Below are positions 59,115-64,000 of a stretch of 64,000 nucleotides of DNA, one piece after another. The notes beneath the pieces are model-generated. The model searched no databases. It saw nothing but the letters and a program-made list of their open reading frames with translations, and had not been told where the DNA came from. Made by a program: the position numbers and the translations under genes. Within the stretch, counting starts at the first letter, position 1. Every line of letters begins with the position of its first letter. This stretch comes from Palsa-504 sp963790065 (lineage in GTDB: Bacteria; Actinomycetota; Actinomycetes; Streptosporangiales; Streptosporangiaceae): positions 105,779-169,778 of the forward strand of contig CAWBNK010000028.1 in NCBI GenBank assembly GCA_963790065.1, in the 5' to 3' direction.

Positions 59115-59507
59115 TCACGAGGCGGACGCCTGACCGTCAGGCTCCTGGCCGCCGGGCTCCTGGCCGGGGTCCGCCGGGCGGCCGGCCGGTATGTCCGCAT
59201 CTACCAGAGCGGTCGAGCCGGCCGGGCGGGTGACCGTGTCCTCGGTCCGCTCCCGCAGCCGCTGCAGCGAGCCGGCGTCGCCGAGCGGAACGGTAGCCTC
59301 CAGCCGGGAGCTGGCTTGCACCTCGGGCAGATCCATCACGGCATCGACCAGACCAGCCCGGCTACCCGGCGGCGCAGGCCCGGATGAGGGCAGCAGCGAT
59401 GCCCGGACGGTGCCCTCGGCATCATCCAACGTCGTCACCTCGGCCGCGGCGACCGTCTGCCCATCCTCCTTGACCTCAACGTGATGAGTCTGGTCAGGAC
59501 TGGTCAT
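59115..59507 (-). CDS. Hypothetical acidic protein
   Basis: A 130-residue protein of no recognised family. The N-terminal half has a possible beta-rich domain (HHVEVKEDGQTVAAAEVTTL, ASLLPSSGPA), the middle LVDAVMDLPEVQASSRLEAT, and the C-terminus is low-complexity Gly/Gln/Pro/Asp (PGQEPGGQEPDGQASAS). No signal peptide. ATG 59507 is behind CGGGAGA, with a sigma-F/B-like promoter 45 nt upstream. Confidence 0.7.
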   Translation of the reverse strand: MTSPDQTHHVEVKEDGQTVAAAEVTTLDDAEGTVRASLLPSSGPAPPGSRAGLVDAVMDLPEVQASSRLEATVPLGDAGSLQRLRERTEDTVTRPAGSTALVDADIPAGRPADPGQEPGGQEPDGQASAS

Positions 59508-59552
59508 GGCATTCTCCCGGGATTTGGATGTGGTTCGATCCGAACCGGCCCC

Positions 59553-59577
59553 ATGCCCGGGTCCGCCGAGACCAAAC
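59553..59577 (-). promoter_or_regulatory. sigma-F/B-like promoter for the acidic protein/DUF72 operon
   Basis: Minus strand GTTT (59577-59574), 15 nt, GGGCAT (59558-59553), 45 nt upstream of ATG 59507. Confidence 0.55.
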
Positions 59578-59645
59578 GGCTGCCGACAGTTTGTTCCGGG
59601 ATTTATAGATGCAGGCCGCGGGCTGGAGCGCCCGCCCAGGGCTCG

Positions 59646-59670
59646 GGTTAGGAGCCGCGCCCGGGGGTAG
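59646..59670 (+). promoter_or_regulatory. sigma-F/B-like promoter for the small acidic gene at 59791
   Basis: GGTT (59646-59649), 15 nt, GGGTAG (59665-59670). The leader to ATG 59791 would be about 115 nt. Confidence 0.5.
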
Positions 59671-59790
59671 CCCGAGTTGGCGTCAGGCCGGCGGGACCGG
59701 GGTGTTGTCCTGTCCCTGCGGGGGCAGGCTTGGTCAATGCTTGTGCGCCGGACCGTAATAGTGCTCGCTCGCCCCGAGGAGATGGCCAAC

Positions 59791-60081
59791 ATGACCGACC
59801 ACGATCCGACCGGATCAACGCCGCCTGAAGAAGTGCTGGCCTTGTCGCGCCAGCAAGAGCCGGGCAGTTCCCAGCCCGCCGACGATCCCGGGTGCCTCAC
59901 GCAAACAGGCGAGGCGGCCGGCGATGATGGCTCGGTCGTACCGATCATCGGGGGCCTGCCCGCCGTCGAGGGTTCGGCCTGGGATATCGGCGCCCCGCTG
60001 GAGGACCGCGGGGCAGGCCTGGCTGACGAGCAGGGCAGCCCACCGGACCAGGCCAGTCACGAGGACACGCGCAGCAGCTGA
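59791..60081 (+). CDS. Hypothetical acidic, disordered protein
   Basis: A 96-residue protein rich in Asp, Glu, Gly, Pro and Ser (TDHDPTGSTPPEEVLALSRQ near the start). No domain is recognised; one Cys. ATG 59791 is placed 9 nt after GAGGAG; ATG 59782 in the same frame would overlap that site. It may be a hydrophilin-like stress protein (speculative, from composition and promoter only). Confidence 0.6.
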   Translation: MTDHDPTGSTPPEEVLALSRQQEPGSSQPADDPGCLTQTGEAAGDDGSVVPIIGGLPAVEGSAWDIGAPLEDRGAGLADEQGSPPDQASHEDTRSS

Positions 60082-60206
60082 ATACTTGTCCTCGGTGCGC
60101 AGGAGGGGCAGATGAGGTACGCCGATGCCGGGAACGTCCGTATCGCTTCATGACGATGAGGGACCCCGGGCCGATGACGCGGCGTCCGCCACGTGGTGCA
60201 CCCCGG

Positions 60207-61067
60207 TCAGACGAACAGCGGATCGGCCTCGGTCCGGGCGGCCAGCGCGCTCATCGCCGCGTCGTCCGGCGCACTGGTGAACCGGCTGGCCGCGTCGAGC
60301 ACTTTCGGCAGCAAGTCCACGTCCCCCGCGCTGCACAGGAAGGTCCCGGGCCGGCCCAGTGCCCACCACACGGCGAGATCGATGTCGTCCTGCTGCTCAA
60401 GCGGCTCATACCAGGTCGCCCGGGTGTGCGGCCGGCCTGCCCAGGGGCGCAGCGCGATCGACTTGATCGTCTGCACCGCGACGTGCCGCTCGCGGCAGGT
60501 CTCATACAGGGTGTTGAAGTTGCCGGCGTAGTACGAGTTCTGCATGGTGACGAAGTTGTACGGGAGCAGCACCGAGTCGAAGTCGAACCGCTCGAGGCTG
60601 CGCCGGTGCGTGGCAGCGATCTGGCTGCCGTGGCCGGTCACCCCGATCCAGCGGATAAGGCCCTGCTCGCGGGCCTCGATGGCGGCCTCGAGCGCCCCGC
60701 CCGGGCTCAGGGCGATGTCCCACTCGATCGGATCGGCCAGGGAGTGCAGCTGCCAGAGGTCGACGTGGTCGACGCCCAACCGGTCCAGGGACCGGTGTAT
60801 CTCCTCGCGGGCCTCGGCTGCGGTGCGCTCGTCGCCCTTGGTGGCCAGGAAGAACCGGCCCGGTTCGCGCTGCAGCCACGGCCGGATGCGCACCTCCGCC
60901 TCGCCGTAGTCCGAGGCCACGTCCAGATGGTTCACCCCGTGGGCGAGCAGGAGGTCCAGGGTCTCGTCCGCGACCCGCTGGGAGACCTCCGCCAGAGCCG
61001 CCCCGCCGAAGATCACCCGGCTGCTCTGGTGGCCGGTGCGGCCGAACTCTGCCTGTTCGATGGGCAC
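60207..61067 (-). CDS. Aldo/keto reductase
   Basis: A 286-residue AKR. The catalytic tetrad is Asp and Tyr in HLDVASDYGEAE, Lys in FLATKGDE and His in LWQLHSLADP. The NADPH-binding C-terminal part is less conserved than usual. The last 60 residues (WWALGRPGTFLCSAGDVDLL) match AKRs of the YghZ/Tas-like group. Substrate unknown. ATG 61067 is behind CGGGAGGTCTCGTGCCC; no clear promoter of the GTTT/GGGYAG type is present. Confidence 0.88.
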   Translation of the reverse strand: MPIEQAEFGRTGHQSSRVIFGGAALAEVSQRVADETLDLLLAHGVNHLDVASDYGEAEVRIRPWLQREPGRFFLATKGDERTAAEAREEIHRSLDRLGVDHVDLWQLHSLADPIEWDIALSPGGALEAAIEAREQGLIRWIGVTGHGSQIAATHRRSLERFDFDSVLLPYNFVTMQNSYYAGNFNTLYETCRERHVAVQTIKSIALRPWAGRPHTRATWYEPLEQQDDIDLAVWWALGRPGTFLCSAGDVDLLPKVLDAASRFTSAPDDAAMSALAARTEADPLFV

Positions 61068-61211
61068 GAGACCTCCCGAGGTGCCGAAAGCTGAATCTCA
61101 GTACAGTCGATCGCGGCGGCAGGTCAGCGCAACCGCGCCGAGCGTATAGTCCGAATCATAGGATCAGCTGCGGTAGCACGAGCGATCGGCCAGGGACGGG
61201 AAGGGAACGGC

Positions 61212-62042
61212 GTGCCTGACGAGCTTGACGCGCTGGCCGGCCAGCTGACCGAGCGTCTGGCCGGATTGCGCAGCGCCCTGATCGCGTTCTCGGGCGGGGT
61301 GGACTCCTCTCTGGTCGCCGCGCTGGCCGCGCGGGCGCTCGGGGAACATGCCCTCGCCGTCACCGCCGTCTCGCCGGCCCTCGCGTCCGGCGAGCTGGAT
61401 GGCGCCCGGTCGGTGGCCCGGGCCGTAGGCGTTCGGCACGAGCTGATCAGCACGGCCGAGCTGGAGCGCGAGGACTACCGGCGCAACGACCGCTTCCGCT
61501 GCTACTACTGCAAATCCGAGTTGTACGACCGGCTGGCCGCGCTGGCCCGGCGCCGCGGGTTCGCTGCCGTGCTGTCTGGCGCCAACGCCGACGACACGGG
61601 TGACTGGCGGCCCGGGCTGCGCGCGGCCGCCGAGCATGGTGTCCGGCATCCCCTGCTGGAGGCGTCTGTGGGAAAGGACCAGGTGCGGGCGCTGGCGCAG
61701 CACCTGGGGGTGCCGAGCGCGGACAAGCCCGCGTCGCCCTGCCTGGCCTCGCGGCTGCCTTACGGCACCCCGGTCAGCGCCGATGTGCTGTCGCAGGTGG
61801 ACCGGGCCGAGCTGAGCCTGAAGCAGCGCGGCTACCGCGAACTGCGGGTACGGCATTTCGGCGATCTCGGCCGGGTGCAGCTCGGCGCGGCGGACCTGCC
61901 GCGGGCGGCGGATCCGGAGGAACATGCGGCGGTGCTGGCCTGCGTCCGGGCGGCTGGATATCAGCGCGCGGAGATCGACGAGCGGCCGCTGCGGTCCGGT
62001 TCGCTGAACCTCGACATCACGCCGGTCAGGCATGTCGGCTGA
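61212..62042 (+). CDS. larE: LarE, ATP-dependent sacrificial sulfur transferase
   Basis: A 276-residue PP-loop protein. AFSGGVDSSLVAALAAR is the pyrophosphatase loop; RFRCYYCKSELYDRL and the later DKPASPCLASRLPYG are LarE signatures, the latter holding the Cys that in the Lactobacillus enzyme gives up its sulfur during synthesis of the nickel-pincer nucleotide. GTG 61212 follows GGGAAGGGAACGGC. A TATAGT box near 61144 may drive the operon. It overlaps larB by 11 bp. Confidence 0.93.
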   Translation: MPDELDALAGQLTERLAGLRSALIAFSGGVDSSLVAALAARALGEHALAVTAVSPALASGELDGARSVARAVGVRHELISTAELEREDYRRNDRFRCYYCKSELYDRLAALARRRGFAAVLSGANADDTGDWRPGLRAAAEHGVRHPLLEASVGKDQVRALAQHLGVPSADKPASPCLASRLPYGTPVSADVLSQVDRAELSLKQRGYRELRVRHFGDLGRVQLGAADLPRAADPEEHAAVLACVRAAGYQRAEIDERPLRSGSLNLDITPVRHVG

Positions 62043-62754
62043 GGGTCCCGGTGTGCCCCCCGGAACGGAAACCGGGGCGGCGGGCGTCCCGCTGGGCGAC
62101 TTCGCCGTGCTGGACGTGGATCGGCGGCGGCGGACCGGCGTCCCTGAAGTGGTGTTCGGCGAAGGCAAGACATCCGAGCAGATCTTCGCGCTGCTGGCCG
62201 AGTTGCGGGCCCGTGATCCGCAGGCACCGGCCCTGGCGACGCGCTGCCCCGCCGACGTGCTGAACGGGGCGGCCGCCCGGTTCCCTGGCGATGCCGTGCA
62301 CGCCGATCAAGTAGCCGGAACGGTCGCCGTCGGGGCCTTGCCGCCCGCGCGCGGCAACGTGCTGGTCGTGACGGCCGGCACCACGGACCTGAAAGTGGCC
62401 CGGGAATGTGCGGCGACGCTGGCCGTGCTGGGCGTCCGCGCGGATGTCCTGGCCGACGTGGGCGTGGCCGGGCTCGGGCGGCTGCTGTCCCGGCTGGAGG
62501 ACCTACGCGCCGCCGAGTGCGTGGTGGTCGTGGCCGGGATGGACGGTGCCCTGCCGAGCGTGGTCGCCGGGCTGGTCAGCGCGCCGGTCGTCGGCGTGCC
62601 GACCAGTGTCGGCTACGGCGTCGCGGCGGGCGGCCTGGCCGCAGCGGCCAGCATGCTCGCCTCGTGCAGCCCGGGCCTGGTCGTGGTCAACATCGACAAC
62701 GGGTTCGGGGCGGCCGCGCACGCGGCCAAGATCATCCGCGCGGTGCACCGATGA
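62032..62754 (+). CDS. larB: LarB, nickel-pincer cofactor carboxylase/hydrolase
   Basis: A 240-residue protein with an AIR-carboxylase-like (PurE-type) domain: GVPEVVFGEGKTSEQI near the start, LVVTAGTTDLKVARECA, AGMDGALPSVVAGLV, GVPTSVGYGVAAGGLAA and VNIDNGFGAAAHAAKI. LarB carboxylates nicotinic acid adenine dinucleotide and cleaves the phosphoanhydride, the first step of the cofactor pathway. ATG 62032 lies within larE; the stop overlaps the larC start (ATGA 62751-62754). Confidence 0.94.
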   Translation: MSAEGPGVPPGTETGAAGVPLGDFAVLDVDRRRRTGVPEVVFGEGKTSEQIFALLAELRARDPQAPALATRCPADVLNGAAARFPGDAVHADQVAGTVAVGALPPARGNVLVVTAGTTDLKVARECAATLAVLGVRADVLADVGVAGLGRLLSRLEDLRAAECVVVVAGMDGALPSVVAGLVSAPVVGVPTSVGYGVAAGGLAAAASMLASCSPGLVVVNIDNGFGAAAHAAKIIRAVHR

Positions 62755-64000
62755 CGGACAGGCCGGGTGCCGCCTACATCGACGCGACCGCGGGCGTGGC
62801 CGGCGACATGCTGCTCGCCGCCCTGCTCGATGCGGGCGCCGACGTGGAGCGGGTACGCGGAGCCATTGCCTCACTTCGCGTGCCCGGTCTCGGGCTGCGG
62901 ACCGAGGCCGCCCGCCGGGGCGGCCTCGCTTGCCTGCGGGCCGTGATCACCACGCCGGCGGCTGCCGACCGCCAGCGGCACCTCGCCGACGTGCTCGGGC
63001 ACGTCGGCGCCAGTGACCTCGGCCCGGCCGGGAAGCATCTCGCGACCCGGGTCTTCCGGCTGCTGGCCGAGGCGGAGGGTGCGGTGCACGGCGAGCCACC
63101 CGAAGACGTGCACTTCCACGAGGTGGGTGCGTTCGACTCACTGGCCGACGTGGTGGGATCGGCAGCCGCACTGGACGATCTCGGACTACTGCGGCCCGGC
63201 GCGGTGGTTTGCTGCTCGGCCCTGGCCGCCGGAAGCGGATGGGTCACCAGCCGACACGGCCGCCTTCCGGTGCCCGCTCCCGCGGTCCTCCGCATCGCCG
63301 CCGCGGCCGGCCTGAACTTGGCCAGCGGAGACCTGGCCGGTGAGCGCACCACTCCGACCGGGGCGGCCCTGCTCGCCGCGGCGGCCGTACCGGGCGGCTT
63401 CCCGGCCATGACGGTACGCGCGGTGGGAACCGGCGGCGGTGGCCGGGACACCCCGGACCGGCCCAACATCACCCGGGTGGTCATCGGGGTGTCCGGCGCG
63501 GAGCGGGACCTGCACGTGGGCGACGTGACCGTCGTCGAGAGCACGGTCGACGACCTCGACCCCCGGCTGTGGCCTTCGGTCCTGCAGGCGGTTCGAGCGG
63601 CCGGCGCCTGGGACTGCTGGTGTACCCCGATCGTCGGCCGGCACGGCCGCCCGGGGCAGGTCCTCACCGCCCTGTGCGCCGAACCGGTCCGACGCGCCGT
63701 GGCCGCCGCGATTTTCGCCCACACCGGGACGCTCGGCGTCCGCTGGTCCCGGATGAACCGGGTTACCGCCTCCCGGACATCGGTGCAGGTGCAAGTGGGA
63801 CCGCCGGGCAGCAGCCAGGTGGTTACGGTCAAGGTGGCCGACACCACAGATGGCCTAGCGGGCTTCGCAACGGCCACGGCGGAGCTGGCCGAGGCAGAAG
63901 ACGCCGCCCGGGCCCTGGGCTGGCCGGTGCGAGCCGTCTGCGAGGCCGCCGTCGCGCAGTACCGCGCCCAGGCCTCAGCCTGCGGTCACACCGCCGCTAA
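62751..64000 (+). CDS. larC: LarC, nickel insertion protein (runs off window end)
   Basis: 416 codons are visible and the frame is still open at 64000. AYIDATAGVAGDMLLAALLD is the N-terminal signature; VHFHEVGAFDSLADVVGSAA and GERTTPTGAALLAA follow, and the C-terminal domain has STVDDLDPRLWPSVLQA and CWCTPIVGRHGRPGQVL. LarC is a CTP-dependent nickel insertase that completes the pincer cofactor. Unlike in Lactobacillus, where larC1/larC2 are joined by frameshift, this is one continuous frame. From its length only a few residues should be missing. Confidence 0.93.
   Translation, partial: MTDRPGAAYIDATAGVAGDMLLAALLDAGADVERVRGAIASLRVPGLGLRTEAARRGGLACLRAVITTPAAADRQRHLADVLGHVGASDLGPAGKHLATRVFRLLAEAEGAVHGEPPEDVHFHEVGAFDSLADVVGSAAALDDLGLLRPGAVVCCSALAAGSGWVTSRHGRLPVPAPAVLRIAAAAGLNLASGDLAGERTTPTGAALLAAAAVPGGFPAMTVRAVGTGGGGRDTPDRPNITRVVIGVSGAERDLHVGDVTVVESTVDDLDPRLWPSVLQAVRAAGAWDCWCTPIVGRHGRPGQVLTALCAEPVRRAVAAAIFAHTGTLGVRWSRMNRVTASRTSVQVQVGPPGSSQVVTVKVADTTDGLAGFATATAELAEAEDAARALGWPVRAVCEAAVAQYRAQASACGHTAA

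Overview
The window is chromosomal DNA of a very GC-rich actinomycete. The evidence is dense coding with strong G/C at third codon positions, ATGA/GTGA/TGATG gene overlaps, GTG and TTG starts, leaderless-type starts, GAF-ANTAR regulators, an F420-dependent-type luciferase-like oxidoreductase, DUF3618/DUF4235/DUF6328/DUF3040 proteins and a biotin-dependent acyl-CoA carboxylase of actinobacterial type. The order cannot be fixed from sequence alone. No rRNA, tRNA, CRISPR array, prophage or intact transposase was seen.

Layout. 1-4.8 kb: a truncated SDR, a zinc alcohol dehydrogenase, UdgX-type uracil-DNA glycosylase, a holin-like/DUF3618/DUF4235 envelope operon and a HAD phosphatase. 4.9-12.8 kb: an oxidation block with an FAD/Fe-S D-lactate/glycolate-type dehydrogenase preceded by a 21-residue peptide that looks like the stub of a TPP enzyme, a three-gene gluconate-2-dehydrogenase-like set and a pyruvate-oxidase-like TPP enzyme. 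12.9-19.2 kb: DUF6328, an enolase-superfamily enzyme, membrane proteins, an SDR and a GH15 glucoamylase/trehalase. 19.3-23.8 kb: a seven-gene Mrp-type cation/proton antiporter in the gene order of archaeal Mbh modules. 23.8-28.8 kb: FAH-family hydrolase, alanine dehydrogenase with a divergent Lrp/AsnC regulator, and a YciI/ECF42-type sigma pair. 28.8-29.3 kb: a non-coding stretch with 20-bp tandem repeats and two covarying hairpins. 29.3-37.8 kb: a TetR-controlled leucine/isovalerate catabolic operon (acyl-CoA synthetase, HMG-CoA lyase, methylcrotonyl-CoA carboxylase beta and alpha, isovaleryl-CoA dehydrogenase), with tandem repeats in its leader and in two of its genes. 37.9-41.6 kb: a VapBC-like pair and an AcoR-like regulator beside a zinc alcohol dehydrogenase. 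41.6-50.6 kb: gene debris (ECF42 and STAS remnants), two GAF-ANTAR proteins, a four-gene acyl-CoA dehydrogenase/PIG-L/methyltransferase/glycosyltransferase operon, ChaB, a YihY/BrkB protein, a small hydrophobic protein and topoisomerase IB. 50.6-61 kb: an MFS transporter, a DUF3040-like protein, an F420-type/molybdenum hydroxylase/YbdK operon, DUF72 and an aldo/keto reductase. 61.2 kb to the end: larE-larB-larC for the nickel-pincer nucleotide cofactor, with larC running off the edge.

How it fits together. The main discovery from reading the intergenic DNA is a recurrent promoter of the form GTTT (or GGTT/GTGT), 14-16 nt, GGGYAG. It stands in front of about twenty transcription units here, nearly always on the correct strand and at a sensible distance from the start codon. 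It resembles the sigma-F/sigma-B stress promoters of mycobacteria and Streptomyces. At five genes the start codon lies 9-10 nt after the -10 box, implying leaderless or nearly leaderless mRNAs. The genes it precedes (UdgX, the envelope operon, HAD, GH15, Mrp antiporter, DUF6328, DUF3040, hydrophobic peptide, YihY, DUF72, F420/Mo operon, the four-gene cassette) read like one stress regulon clustered in this region. The leucine operon, the ald/Lrp pair, the ECF42 pair and the lar genes lack this promoter and seem to be under local control.
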